DNA of 64,000 nucleotides from CAZLMG01 sp964560765 (GCA_964560765.1 CAZLMG010000015.1:38085-102084), one strand, 5' to 3'. Shown: positions 10,852 to 20,001, counted from the first letter of the stretch. Made by a program: numbers and translations. Notes: generated from the sequence alone by a model not told the origin.

Positions 10852-11294
10852 TGCCAGCTGCCTCCACCGCGCTTGCGACCGGTGCCCTTTGCGGTCACAG
10901 ACTTGCTGGCAACATACCCGCCGTTGCTAAGAGCGATCCACTCGCCCATCTCTTCGCCGGCGACGGCATCCCCCTTATTTAGCGTACTCAAAACCTTGCC
11001 GCTGGCGTTGGCCTGAGCATAGATCGGCACATTATCGTTTGCGGCATAAAACACTTTGCGCGCCGATGCGGCAGGCAAAGATGGAGGGATCGATGTCTCG
11101 TCAGTCGTCGCGGAGGTGGCTGGTTCTTCCTCCTCCTCTGTCGCTGTGGCGCTGTCCAGGGCGGCCTCCGCGTCCTCGATCGCCTCTTCGGCTGTGGCCT
11201 CGACGGCTTCGGTGACGTCTTCGGATTTGTTGCTGCAACTGGCGCAAAAGGTCAAAGCGCCGCCGACGATGGACAGGACGAGGCTACGAAGCAT
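10848..11294 (-). CDS. Lipoprotein with acidic linker and C-terminal bacterial SH3 domain
   Basis: 148 residues. A signal peptide ends in a lipobox-like FCASC, with probable lipidated Cys20. Residues 23-65 are an Ala/Glu-rich linker. Residues about 80-138 (VPIYAQANASGKVLSTLNKG, then WIALSNGGYVA) match a bacterial SH3-like domain, which in exported proteins usually binds cell-wall peptides. GGAG before the ATG supports the start. It overlaps mlaE by four bases, so the two are made together. Possibly an outer-membrane or wall-linked accessory to lipid transport, but that role is inferred only from coupling. Confidence 0.8.
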   Translation of the reverse strand: MLRSLVLSIVGGALTFCASCSNKSEDVTEAVEATAEEAIEDAEAALDSATATEEEEEPATSATTDETSIPPSLPAASARKVFYAANDNVPIYAQANASGKVLSTLNKGDAVAGEEMGEWIALSNGGYVASKSVTAKGTGRKRGGGSWQ

Positions 11295-11436
11295 AACGAA
11301 ACTCCTCCGGAGCTGAGTTTAAACCATACAGTAATTATTGAACTTTCTCATTTTGATGTAAAGAAATTCGAGGATTTTCCGTTACTTAATCGAGGGCAGG
11401 GGTGTGCCCCGGTCTATTGGCATGGAGGACGTTCCC

Positions 11437-12441
11437 GTGAGCACGGCGCGCAACCAGACTAGAATGACATTGGGCTTGAATCCTATTCGCTCGATATTTG
11501 TCATAGGCGTTGCAGTCTTGGCGACCGCGTTCCCCCGCTCGGCTTCGGCTTCGTGCATTGCTCTGGTGAAAGGTCCCGTCATCGTCGATGTGGCTGAATG
11601 TCGGGCCGTGAATCCACAAACTGACTTTCCTGCCACTGACCCGCGCATGAGTGCGATCAGCAATCTTGATACGGCGAGCAAGCGAAAATTTTATGATTCC
11701 TATCGGGGGCAAGTTGCCAGCGGCAAAATCGTGAAGTCGGACGCCATTCGCTCGGGTTTTGATCGCGAGCGGGGCGCGTTGTTGGGGCAAGACGTTAAAT
11801 TGTTCTTGCCAGGGGCAGCCGGTGACTGCTCGAACTTGGCCGGACAACGTGTCGCTGGCGGTTTGCAGGAGATTTGTTGCGAGGGTGGGGCGGAACCACC
11901 CTGCATGCTGTTGACTAGCTATAAGTTGAACGAGATGAAGGTGCTCGGTCCGGCCGGCACTGCGGCGGGCGATAAGGAGCGGCGTACCGCGGAAAACGAA
12001 CCAGCCTACATAGAAGCAATGAAGTTCATGGGGCAGAAAAATTACAAGCAAGCCGTCGCGAAGTTCAATGAGGTGCGGCAAGCGGGTAAATTGGATGTTC
12101 CAGGTCACTATCGCTTGGGGTTGGCCTATCGCCAACTTGACCAGTGCGAGAAGGCCCTATCGCCCTTAGAGCATATTCGATCAGAAGCGGATGCCGGAAA
12201 AACTTGGGCGGACCAGGAGGCCATCGTTCGCCGCGCACGACTCCTGTTGGCGAGGTGCTATTCCAAGCTGAATGAGCCGGGAAAAGCGGTCATTATTTTG
12301 GACGGATATTTGCTGGAGCCGAAAAAGTTCCGGGCCGAGATCAACCAATCGTTAAAGCATCCCGACTTTGGCTGGATTCATACAGCGAAGGAGTATCGGG
12401 ACTACGAAGTGCGGGCACGCAAAGCCTTGCCGCGCCGCTAA
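11437..12441 (+). CDS. Exported TPR protein
   Basis: 334 residues from a GTG start chosen because GGAGG lies eight bases before it; an ATG further upstream at 11422 overlaps that site and is less likely. A signal peptide (about residues 15-38, ending SASASC) is followed by a cysteine-containing domain (DCSN, ICCEGG, PCMLL) and then TPR helices from about 185 to 300 (QKNYKQAVAKFNEV, LGLAYRQLDQCEKAL, LARCYSKLNEPGKAV). Likely a periplasmic or outer-membrane scaffold. The last four bases overlap the convergent rdgB stop. Function beyond protein binding is not evident. Confidence 0.78.
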   Translation: MSTARNQTRMTLGLNPIRSIFVIGVAVLATAFPRSASASCIALVKGPVIVDVAECRAVNPQTDFPATDPRMSAISNLDTASKRKFYDSYRGQVASGKIVKSDAIRSGFDRERGALLGQDVKLFLPGAAGDCSNLAGQRVAGGLQEICCEGGAEPPCMLLTSYKLNEMKVLGPAGTAAGDKERRTAENEPAYIEAMKFMGQKNYKQAVAKFNEVRQAGKLDVPGHYRLGLAYRQLDQCEKALSPLEHIRSEADAGKTWADQEAIVRRARLLLARCYSKLNEPGKAVIILDGYLLEPKKFRAEINQSLKHPDFGWIHTAKEYRDYEVRARKALPRR

Positions 12442-13058
12442 CTGTCGATCCCAAATCTTACCAAGAACGCTTTGAGGTTGGCGACGGCACGGCCGCGGTG
12501 ACTTATGGCATTCTTTTCTTCCGCCGTCATTTCGGCAAGTGTATGTTGGTGACCTTCCGGAATGAACAGAGGGTCATAGCCAAATCCTTGAGTGCCACGG
12601 GCGCTGAGTTCGATGCGGCCGGAAAGCTCGCCGGTAAATACTTGCTCTGTTTCGTCGGGAGCTAGCAACAAGAGCGTGCAGCGAAAGCGAGCCAGCGAAC
12701 TCTGCAATCCGCGCCGATCAAGCTCCGCTGTCATTTTGGCGTTGTTAGCCGCGTGATCGCCGTCCACGCCTGCAAAGCAGCTGGAGTGAACGCCCGGTGC
12801 ACCATTGAGCGCTTCCACCTCCAGACCAGAATCATCGGCGAGTATCCAGCCGTCAAGATGCTGCCGCAAGGCCAGGGCCTTGATACGAGCGTTCTCCAGA
12901 AAGGTATTGCCGGTCTCGTCCCATGCCAGTGCGGGGGCGACTTCACCGCCGGCGATGACGTGCCAGCCGAAGTCGCTTAGCAGAGCATCCAATTCCTCCG
13001 CCTTGTGGCGGTTCTTGGTGGCTAGATAAATGGTGTTGGGGCTGCCTTGAATTGCCAT
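12438..13058 (-). CDS. rdgB: dITP/XTP pyrophosphatase (RdgB/HAM1)
   Basis: 206 residues from ATG 13058, the usual family length, with GGAAG four bases upstream; an in-frame ATG at 13091 is possible. The enzyme opens with IYLATKNRHKAEEL and contains NTFLENARIKA, the ADDSGLEVEALNGAPGVHS metal/substrate block and GFGYDPLFIPEG, then the C-terminal AISHRGRA motif. It hydrolyses non-canonical purine nucleotides such as dITP and XTP to monophosphates and so keeps them out of DNA and RNA. It is cytoplasmic. It is divergent from bolA, with an 81-base shared promoter region. Confidence 0.95.
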   Translation of the reverse strand: MAIQGSPNTIYLATKNRHKAEELDALLSDFGWHVIAGGEVAPALAWDETGNTFLENARIKALALRQHLDGWILADDSGLEVEALNGAPGVHSSCFAGVDGDHAANNAKMTAELDRRGLQSSLARFRCTLLLLAPDETEQVFTGELSGRIELSARGTQGFGYDPLFIPEGHQHTLAEMTAEEKNAISHRGRAVANLKAFLVRFGIDS

Positions 13059-13139
13059 TGGACTTCCCGAAGGTGGTTGGTTAAGACTCATACCTCTACG
13101 GCATGTTGCCTGCTCAGACAATGGATAACGGGGGAAGCT

Positions 13140-13367
13140 ATGTTGACGGCTGCTGATATCGAGGGACGCTTGCTGGAGCAAATGCCAACGGCGCAGGTCA
13201 AGGCCTACGATATGACGGGTGGCGGCGATCACTGGCAAGTGCGGATCGTAGCCAGCGAGTTTCAGGGGCTGTCTTTGATCAAGCAACATCAGTTGGTTTA
13301 TCGGGCACTGGGCAGCTGGATGCACAAAGAGATTCATGCCTTAAGTTTGGATACGAAGGCGATGTAA
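13140..13367 (+). CDS. bolA: BolA-family protein
   Basis: 75 residues, a short BolA/IbaG-type protein. The family pattern is clear: an N-terminal helix (IEGRLLEQMPTAQVKAYDMTG), a central strand pair (HWQVRIVASEF), and the C-terminal VYRALGSWMHKEIHALSLDT, which matches the VYxALxxxMxxxIHALSLKT consensus with its invariant His. BolA proteins pair with monothiol glutaredoxins in Fe-S cluster handling and can act in stress-linked morphology control. It is divergent from rdgB and 78 bases upstream of arsM. Confidence 0.92.
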   Translation: MLTAADIEGRLLEQMPTAQVKAYDMTGGGDHWQVRIVASEFQGLSLIKQHQLVYRALGSWMHKEIHALSLDTKAM

Positions 13368-13444
13368 GCCGCTTGTGATACAATGGATCTCGTCTTCGAA
13401 CTTACACAACAAGCTTTTTCAGTCCCTCGCCGCAGGAGTGCCAG

Positions 13445-14515
13445 ATGACCGCACCGCAAGACAAGCATCTGTCGACGCTGGAAGATGTTCGTAACTATTA
13501 TGGCTCCGTGTTGCAAACCAGTGCTGATCTCAAGACTAGCGCCTGCTGCACTGCGGAAGCTTTGCCGCGGCATGTGCGCCCCATTGCCAGCCAGATCCAC
13601 GAAGAGGTGCTGTCGAAGTTTTATGGGTGTGGTTCCCCGATTCCCTCGGCCCTCGAAGGCAAAACCGTCCTCGATCTGGGCTGCGGTTCTGGACGAGACT
13701 GTTACATTTTGTCGAAGCTGGTGGGCCCCCAAGGGCAGGTTATCGGCGTGGACATGACGGCGGCGCAGTTGGAAGTGGCTCGGCGCCATCAAGATTATCA
13801 CGCCAAACAGTTTGGCTATGCCAAGAGCAACGTGAGCTTTGTCGAGTCGTACATCGAAGATCTGGAAAGCGCAGGAATCAAATCCAATTCGGTCGATGTC
13901 GTAGTTTCCAATTGCGTGATCAATCTTTCCCCAGATAAAGAGCGGGTCTTTCGCGAAATTTTTCGCGTGTTGAAGCCGGGTGGCGAATTGTACTTCTCTG
14001 ACATTTTTTCGGCGCGTCGTATTACAGCCGAACTTGCAGCGGATCCCATTTTGCGCGGTGAGTGCCTGAGTGGGGCGCTTTATGTGGAAGATTTCCGTCG
14101 CATGTTGTTGCGCATCGGCTGCCCAGATTATCGTATCGTCAGTAATTCAAAGTTGGAAATCAGTGATCCGGAAGTCTTTCGAAAAATTGGCATGATCGAT
14201 TTCTATTCGATGACCATTCGCGCATTCAAACTGGAATTAGAAGATCGTTGCGAAGACTATGGCCAAGTCGCCTATTACAAAGGGTCAATGAGCGAGCACC
14301 CGCACGCGTTCGTTCTCGACGATCATCACACGTTTCGTACGGGGATGCCGGTACCGGTTTGTAGCAATACCGCGGCCATGCTGGCCGAGACGCGATTTAA
14401 GGCTCACTTTCGCGTCGACGGTGACACTTTAGTTCACTACGGACTCTTTGACTGCGCTCCGACCGGATCGGCTGTGGCGACTACGGGTGCGGCGGCACCG
14501 GGAGCCTGTTGTTAG
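13445..14515 (+). CDS. arsM: Arsenite S-adenosylmethionine methyltransferase
   Basis: 356 residues. It opens with the ArsM-type segment DVRNYYGSVLQTSADLKTSA and CysCys34-35. The SAM-binding motif is DLGCGSGRD at 77-85 and acidic motif II is GVDMT at 101-105. The conserved arsenic-binding thiols seem to be present: Cys62, Cys157 in SNCVINL and Cys207 in GECLSGALY. It methylates As(III) to volatile or less toxic methylarsenicals in the cytoplasm. The protein ends in a Cys pair (GACC). No arsR or arsB is adjacent, so it is a stand-alone detoxification gene here. Confidence 0.93.
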   Translation: MTAPQDKHLSTLEDVRNYYGSVLQTSADLKTSACCTAEALPRHVRPIASQIHEEVLSKFYGCGSPIPSALEGKTVLDLGCGSGRDCYILSKLVGPQGQVIGVDMTAAQLEVARRHQDYHAKQFGYAKSNVSFVESYIEDLESAGIKSNSVDVVVSNCVINLSPDKERVFREIFRVLKPGGELYFSDIFSARRITAELAADPILRGECLSGALYVEDFRRMLLRIGCPDYRIVSNSKLEISDPEVFRKIGMIDFYSMTIRAFKLELEDRCEDYGQVAYYKGSMSEHPHAFVLDDHHTFRTGMPVPVCSNTAAMLAETRFKAHFRVDGDTLVHYGLFDCAPTGSAVATTGAAAPGACC

Positions 14516-14553
14516 GAAGCAGGGGGCATGCGGGTCAACGTCAGCCTGTTCTT

Positions 14554-14838
14554 TCATTCCGAATGGCGGTTACTCCGTTTCATTTGATGGGCTTGATCCA
14601 GGCGGCGGCGCATGTTTTGAATTTCGGGCGAGTTATTAAGCTGAAAGATGACGTTGTCATGCATCAAGCGAATGGTCGCTGGTGGAACGGCGAAGATCCC
14701 TAGCTCGCGAAATATTCCAGCCATCGTCAAGATCAGATCCTTTGGGTCGACGCGCCAGTCTTTATAGACAGCCATGATCGTTGGCGAATCGAAAACTTCG
14801 ACCAGGTAGTCGTCGATTGGTGTTGGCTCTGTGCGCAT
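14554..14838 (-). CDS. Small hypothetical cytoplasmic protein, 94 residues
   Basis: ATG at 14838 preceded by GGGGGTG five bases away. Residues are well mixed and soluble with two predicted helices (LVEVFDSPTIMAVYKDW, ILTMAGIFRELGIF) and no signal peptide. Length, start context and lack of a competing frame on the other strand favour a real gene. It is convergent with arsM and sits between that gene and the outer-membrane protein gene on the same strand, 101 bases downstream. No family recognised. Confidence 0.6.
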   Translation of the reverse strand: MRTEPTPIDDYLVEVFDSPTIMAVYKDWRVDPKDLILTMAGIFRELGIFAVPPATIRLMHDNVIFQLNNSPEIQNMRRRLDQAHQMKRSNRHSE

Positions 14839-14939
14839 ACGTTCACCCCCGTATTGTAAATCGGAAAAATTGCGAAAACGTTGAGAGAAATCGCCATTTT
14901 TGCGGTGGGTGCGCGCGAAGACTTACTAACACTATGAAA

Positions 14940-15869
14940 TCAAAAGACTATTCCTATAGATACCGACGCAATCGGCAGCGCCATGGACTCGGCTGGGCGA
15001 ATCTCCTTCAGGGCTTTGTCGTGTAGTTCGCTCTCTTTTTCATTGCGAAACTGGGCCAAGGCTCCGACCAATTCTTCGTCTTCCGCACCTGGACTATCGA
15101 CGATCCCTGTCGCCCGTACCGTGCGCTCAAGTCGCTTCGGGATGGCGATCCCGAACGGTCCAAGGTGGACATACCAGCCCCGCATTTCAAACATCCATCC
15201 GCAATCAAATCGCGCCAAAATGCCCTCAGTTTCGGCAAAGGCATCCACGCCAAATTTGGTGTTTGTTTCAAAGGACAAATCGGCAAATGTGATCAAGAGG
15301 GGAGCCTTTGCAACGCCCTCAAGGGTTAGCTTGCGGTAAGATAGCCCTGCTCCCACATAGAAAGTTCCGGCCCACGGATAGGCCCAGATTTCGCCGCCGT
15401 AATGGGGTCCATAAACACCATCTAAGTGAATATTCATGGCGGGATTCTCGATCAAAATTCCATTTTTTGAAGAGATTTGATCCCGGGGCAGCTCGATGCG
15501 AACATCAAACGCAAATGCGGGGGCAAAAAAAACACGGCCACCTAGCCAGGAATTCATGCGCCCCCACAGTTCAAACGGAAAGAGGTCGGGCAGATTTATG
15601 CCGGCGCCGAAACCAAAACGCCATCCGGAGTCGAAAGAGTCCGGTGCGGGCAAGGGCGGTCGGTGGCTAGCAGGGGGTACATCGATGGAGTCATCATAGC
15701 CAAAGTCCGGCCGTGGCTTCGACCGCGGCTTGGTCCGTTCAGCGGCCTGAGCGGCTGACGCCCAGTGGAAAACACAAGTCATCAAGAATACGACAAATAA
15801 TCGCGATGGTTGGGTGAAGTAACAATCTGCAATCCTGGAGAGCGGTAACCGGAACCGTTGATTCTGCAA
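14940..15869 (-). CDS. Probable outer-membrane beta-barrel protein
   Basis: 309 residues from a TTG start with GGA about nine bases upstream. A hydrophobic export segment lies at about 22-42 and ends ASAAQAAE, after a long N-region; a downstream start at ATG 15782 would give a very short signal. After a Pro/Arg-rich linker, alternating aromatic strands (WRFGFGAGINLP, VFFAPAFAFDVRIELP, YPWAGTFYVGAGLSYRKL) and a terminal Phe (SIGIVF) fit an outer-membrane barrel. Function unknown, perhaps a small porin or surface barrel. Confidence 0.7.
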   Translation of the reverse strand: MQNQRFRLPLSRIADCYFTQPSRLFVVFLMTCVFHWASAAQAAERTKPRSKPRPDFGYDDSIDVPPASHRPPLPAPDSFDSGWRFGFGAGINLPDLFPFELWGRMNSWLGGRVFFAPAFAFDVRIELPRDQISSKNGILIENPAMNIHLDGVYGPHYGGEIWAYPWAGTFYVGAGLSYRKLTLEGVAKAPLLITFADLSFETNTKFGVDAFAETEGILARFDCGWMFEMRGWYVHLGPFGIAIPKRLERTVRATGIVDSPGAEDEELVGALAQFRNEKESELHDKALKEIRPAESMALPIASVSIGIVF

Positions 15870-16109
15870 TTTCTTGAGTCCTTGCTAAAGGCGCGCTTCA
15901 ACAACTGCGATTTATGAGTGTTGGTGCCGCGAAGGAAGCCAACTTCGTTTCCACTTGTCGCATTTCGTAAAATTCTGCCCTTCACCAGTGATTTACGCAA
16001 CCAACACCTGACTCATGAGGAATATTTTGCACCAAGTTCCGGTCAAGTTTTTTCGATTACCACCGATAGGCTCCTGGTATGCAGCGACAACAACACGCGG
16101 GTAGAAGCG

Positions 16110-17327
16110 GTGACGCAAGAGAAGACATCGACTGAACTCGAGATCAGCAGATTGTGCTGCCTACTCGTCAATTTCCGAGACGACGACTTGGCAGAAACTT
16201 GGGTGCAAGCGACCAGCTCTCTACAGTGGGAGATTCCTCTGTCGTTTGCTTCGCCCGACGAGGCGATCGTCGCCATAGAAACGGGCGGCGTGTGCTCGCT
16301 GGTACTCTTTGCTAGCGAGATGTCAGAGGCCTTTCTAGGAGTCCTGCAAGCGTTCCGTCGAAACATGGGTACCTTAGGCGCCTTTCAAATGGTTGTTTGT
16401 GATGAACCATCCCCTTATTACATGGCGGCGCTATTCGAGTTTTCGATCGAGAAGATCGTCAGTACGGCCGATTGGGCCAAAGAAGCGGCGGCATTGACGC
16501 GGTTGGTGCAGGAAACGCTCGCGGACCAAAACTCGTCCGAGTATCGGACGATGGTTCTCAATCAATTGATTCGTACGGGCGATCAGCTGCGCATCGCCGA
16601 GATCCAAGAGAAGTTGCGAGAAGCTGCGGAATACGACCATTTGGCAGCATTTTCCTTTGGCAAGGCGCTGGAGGCCACTGGTGACTTTGAGAATGCCGCC
16701 GCCGCCTATCGCCAGTCAGGTGGGATGAATAAGTTGTTTCGCGCTTCGCACAACAGCTTGGGCGAGACGTTGATGGTGACCGGGAAGCTAGAAGAGGCGC
16801 AAGCCATCTTTGAAAAGCTAGAGCGGTCAAATCCGCGGGACTCTGATCGCAAGTTGCAGTTGGCTGCGATTTACATTGAGAAGGGCGATTTCGAAACTGC
16901 CAAGAAGTATATGAAAGAGGCAGCGGCCCTCGCGCCCGGCAATCCACGCATGGTCGAGGCGAAAGCACACATGTATTTGCGTGCGGGCAAAGTACAGGAA
17001 GCCTTTCAACTCATGGACAAGATGTCAGAAGTCGGCCCATTTTTTGCGGCTAAGTTGAATGAAATGGGGATTAAGCTGTCGCAGGCTGGCAAGGGCAAGA
17101 GTGCGCTGGCTTTGTACAAGAAGGCCCACTCAGTCGTTCGCCCCGAGTTGCGTTACAAGATTTCGATTAATGCGGCTTTGGCGTGCCATCGCTTGGGTGA
17201 GTTTGAAATGGCGATGGAGTACGTCACTCGCTGTGAACAGGAATACGGCGCTCCATTTGAAAAGGCAGAAAAGATTCGCCAGGCTATTCTGAAGAGTCGA
17301 CAAAAGGGTGTGAATCCGGCGGCATGA
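16110..17327 (+). CDS. Pseudo-receiver plus TPR protein
   Basis: 405 residues if the GTG at 16110 is used. The frame is open upstream to 15918, but the upstream part has no ribosome site and looks non-coding. Residues about 8-135 have receiver-like alternation (CCLLVNF, LVLFASEMSEAF, AFQMVVCD) without the acidic pocket or phosphoacceptor Asp. Residues 160-385 are TPRs (HLAAFSFGKALEATGDFENAAAAY, LGETLMVTGKLEEAQAIFEKL, LAAIYIEKGDFETAKKYM). It is followed 50 bases later by another pseudo-receiver gene, so the two probably act in one signalling complex. Cytoplasmic. Confidence 0.72.
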   Translation: MTQEKTSTELEISRLCCLLVNFRDDDLAETWVQATSSLQWEIPLSFASPDEAIVAIETGGVCSLVLFASEMSEAFLGVLQAFRRNMGTLGAFQMVVCDEPSPYYMAALFEFSIEKIVSTADWAKEAAALTRLVQETLADQNSSEYRTMVLNQLIRTGDQLRIAEIQEKLREAAEYDHLAAFSFGKALEATGDFENAAAAYRQSGGMNKLFRASHNSLGETLMVTGKLEEAQAIFEKLERSNPRDSDRKLQLAAIYIEKGDFETAKKYMKEAAALAPGNPRMVEAKAHMYLRAGKVQEAFQLMDKMSEVGPFFAAKLNEMGIKLSQAGKGKSALALYKKAHSVVRPELRYKISINAALACHRLGEFEMAMEYVTRCEQEYGAPFEKAEKIRQAILKSRQKGVNPAA

Positions 17328-17377
17328 TGGCTCAACCTTGAGTGTTGGGATCGTAGGCAAGAGGATAAGGATCGAGG

Positions 17378-18847
17378 ATGACGATCGTGAAGGGACTAAC
17401 TGCACATACCGTGGTCGTTTGTGTCGACAAGCACGAACGAGGCATTCCTTTGCAGCAACTGCTGCAAAAGCTTGGCTATAGAGCCGTGGTGACGGCATCT
17501 ATGTACGACGCTTTGAAGGTTATCTCCCAGGAAATGCCACACTTGGTAGTGTGCGAGGCGCTTTTGTCGGATGGCAACGCCGGTAATCTGTACGACCGTC
17601 TGCAGCAGAATGCCACATTGAAGCGCACACCTGTGCTGGTGAACGTCCTCAAGAAATCCAAGGAAGAGCTGGTGCCATTGCAGGGTCGTAAAGTCGCGGG
17701 GATTTTAGTTGGGCCCTTGCAGCCTGCAGCCTTTGTGGCCAAGGTTAAAGAAATCTTCGATAAGCATGATGATTCGTCGCCACACTTCGTTTACGCGAGC
17801 AATCTCAGTATGACGCAGGACGTGACCCTTTCCTTGCAGGCACAAGTCATGGGCTGTGCGAATGGTCACTTGGTGAGTAAGTCGGCAACGGAAGTTGACT
17901 CAGCCGCAGCGCTGGTATGTCTTCCTGAGAACAGTAGTCTCGGTCCGGTGCTGATGGGAATGGGGTCGAACCTGGCGGATAGTGACGGGTACTACAATCT
18001 GTTTCCGGTAAGTCGCATCAAAGGCAAGGGGCGGAAATGGGTTGCTGAGCTGCCTGAAATAGAGTTGACCTCTGCGGCAGAGGCTGGCCCAAGTGCGCCG
18101 CGCAAGGTGCTATTTTTCGATCCCAATCCAGAGCGATTCAAGCAGTTCAAAGACATACTCAGCGGCTATGAGATGGAACTCATCGGTGCTCATACGATGC
18201 AGCAAGCGGCGGCGTATCTCAAGCGTGATCCCAAGTCATTTGGTTGTGCCTATCTCCACGAGCTAGTTCTCGATGCGACGAGTGCGGCATGGCGCGAAGC
18301 CTACAACTCAATCCCAGCGAACGATCGACCCGTTTTGGTGGTTGGAACGTCTAATATCAAAGCACGCAGCACGGTGGAAACTCGTTATCTCAAGCGTCCA
18401 TTTGGTGTTGGGGTTCTTGTCGAAACAATTGAGGCCGCCTTCGAACGTGGCGATGCGATGACCAATATGATGCAAAGCAGCACGAATAAGGCGAATATCC
18501 CCGTGTCGTATCAGGCCCCGGCAAAGCTGTTGGGACTGGATGAAACCGGCGGCATTCTGCAGCTGCGCTTTCCCATCGTCAAGGGGAGTAAGGTTTATCT
18601 TTTGCACCGTGAACTGAAAACGATGTGGGGTGATATTAGCGTGTCGATCGTCTCAACTGGGCCCGTTCCGGAAAAGCCTGATGTTTGGCAAGCCCGCTTT
18701 GAAACGGTCGCCGCAGGCACCTCGAAGGCCAAGTACTGGGAAAAGGTTGTGAAGTTTTTGGATGAACATCGCATCGAGGAGTCGGCGCCAACACCAACTT
18801 CTGCAACGGCTGCGTCTGCGGCAAATTCGCTAGAAAAAGTCGCCTAA
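17378..18847 (+). CDS. Protein with two pseudo-receiver domains and a PilZ-like C-terminus
   Basis: 489 residues. AAGGATCGAGG precedes the ATG. Receiver-like domain 1 spans about 10-128: the phosphoacceptor position in HLVVCEALLSDG reads Glu instead of Asp, and the conserved Lys is lost (ILVGPLQP). Receiver-like domain 2 spans about 243-365 and keeps the N-terminal FFDPN and a KRPF Lys but has no Asp at the acceptor (CAYLHELVLD). The C-terminal 385-470 (LGLDETGGILQLRFP, VSIVSTGPVPEKPDVWQARFE) is beta-rich and could be a divergent PilZ-type domain, which is a weak call. The last four bases overlap the convergent tyrA stop. Confidence 0.7.
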   Translation: MTIVKGLTAHTVVVCVDKHERGIPLQQLLQKLGYRAVVTASMYDALKVISQEMPHLVVCEALLSDGNAGNLYDRLQQNATLKRTPVLVNVLKKSKEELVPLQGRKVAGILVGPLQPAAFVAKVKEIFDKHDDSSPHFVYASNLSMTQDVTLSLQAQVMGCANGHLVSKSATEVDSAAALVCLPENSSLGPVLMGMGSNLADSDGYYNLFPVSRIKGKGRKWVAELPEIELTSAAEAGPSAPRKVLFFDPNPERFKQFKDILSGYEMELIGAHTMQQAAAYLKRDPKSFGCAYLHELVLDATSAAWREAYNSIPANDRPVLVVGTSNIKARSTVETRYLKRPFGVGVLVETIEAAFERGDAMTNMMQSSTNKANIPVSYQAPAKLLGLDETGGILQLRFPIVKGSKVYLLHRELKTMWGDISVSIVSTGPVPEKPDVWQARFETVAAGTSKAKYWEKVVKFLDEHRIEESAPTPTSATAASAANSLEKVA

Positions 18848-20001
18848 TCAGGCGTCGACCCTGATGGGGTTGACGCGGGAATGTTGTGTAGATAGCGTCG
18901 ACTCGACTCCATCAACTGCCGAAATCCACTTCGATCTCGTTGTTGAATGCATTGGCGATACGCATTTGTCGACGTAGCCAGGGCTGCAAATACGGCATCC
19001 GTATGGTGATTTTCTGCCTGAATTTCATAATAAAGATCCTGATTTTCATCGACAATGGGGCGCACAACCGCCAGCTGTGCAGCGAAACTGGTGCTGGCCA
19101 CCTGTTGTAATGTCTCATAGGAGATACCGCTCTTGACCATGGCGTCACCAAAAATCAGATTGGTGATGTGCGACATCCCTAGGACATAGGACATGAGTCG
19201 GTCGTGCTCAGTCAGCGGCACTTCATGCAAGTTCGCCGTCGTGTCGGCGAAAAGCTCCCGTGCTTCGGCTACCAAAGAGGCATCTTCATCTGTGCAAAAA
19301 AGAATATTTCGGCCGGCCAGAAGACGAGTGTTTGGTCCAAACATCGGATGAATCGACGTGACTCGCAGCCCCCTCTGTCTTGCGTGACGCAACGAGTCGA
19401 TGATGGGCGACTTGAGCGAGCAGATGTCAAAAATCAGCGCCTTTGGCTGCAGCGTCGCAAGCTGTTCGAGGTAGGCTCCAGTTGCGGTGATGGGCGTCGC
19501 GAGGACAATGACGTTACACTTTTGACAGAGTTCAGTCAGTGATCTGGCGGCGGTGTCATGTGCATCGCTGGCCGAGGAGGCTTGATCGTAGATGGTGATG
19601 GCATGGCCAAACGAGCCAAAAAAATCACCAAGCCATCGCCCCATCTTTCCGAGGCCGCCGACAATACCGATCTGCTTCTGTGTGGTTACAGAGCCTCGCT
19701 GACGTGCGTGATATTCGTCTTGGGCCTGCACGGCATAGCGTATCATGATGGTCGTCAATTCGCTGGCGAGGTCTTCATAAAGACCGAGTTGAGTTGCTTG
19801 GGTGCGATTCCGGTCGATGACTTCTTTTTCGACCTGGTAGTCTTTGATTGGCAGATCAAGGGCGAGTTTAGCAGCAGCAATACCATGGGCGCAATCTAGC
19901 CGCTCTTTGGCTAATTTCAACATTTCTGAATCGAGGATGCGAATGCGTTGGCGCAGGGTCTGAAGTTGCCGTTCAGCGTCATGTTTATTCTCAGAGGACA
20001 T
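18844..20001 (-). CDS. tyrA: Chorismate mutase / prephenate dehydrogenase (TyrA T-protein)
   Basis: 385 residues with the two-domain layout of enterobacterial TyrA. Residues 11-95 are an AroQ chorismate mutase (LRQRIRILDSEMLKLAKERL). Residues 110-370 are prephenate dehydrogenase with a Rossmann start GIVGGLGKMGRWLGDFF, the substrate-side SIHPMFGPNT near 228-237 and ENHHTDAVF near 340. The enzyme makes 4-hydroxyphenylpyruvate from chorismate via prephenate, using NAD+, for tyrosine synthesis. GGGAG lies seven bases before the ATG. The fused form is mostly known from gammaproteobacteria, so its presence here may reflect transfer or independent fusion. Confidence 0.94.
   Translation of the reverse strand: MSSENKHDAERQLQTLRQRIRILDSEMLKLAKERLDCAHGIAAAKLALDLPIKDYQVEKEVIDRNRTQATQLGLYEDLASELTTIMIRYAVQAQDEYHARQRGSVTTQKQIGIVGGLGKMGRWLGDFFGSFGHAITIYDQASSASDAHDTAARSLTELCQKCNVIVLATPITATGAYLEQLATLQPKALIFDICSLKSPIIDSLRHARQRGLRVTSIHPMFGPNTRLLAGRNILFCTDEDASLVAEARELFADTTANLHEVPLTEHDRLMSYVLGMSHITNLIFGDAMVKSGISYETLQQVASTSFAAQLAVVRPIVDENQDLYYEIQAENHHTDAVFAALATSTNAYRQCIQQRDRSGFRQLMESSRRYLHNIPASTPSGSTPD

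Noticed and set aside
13059..13337. Long 5' extension of the rdgB frame
   Set aside because: It is antisense to bolA and the family start fits ATG 13058.
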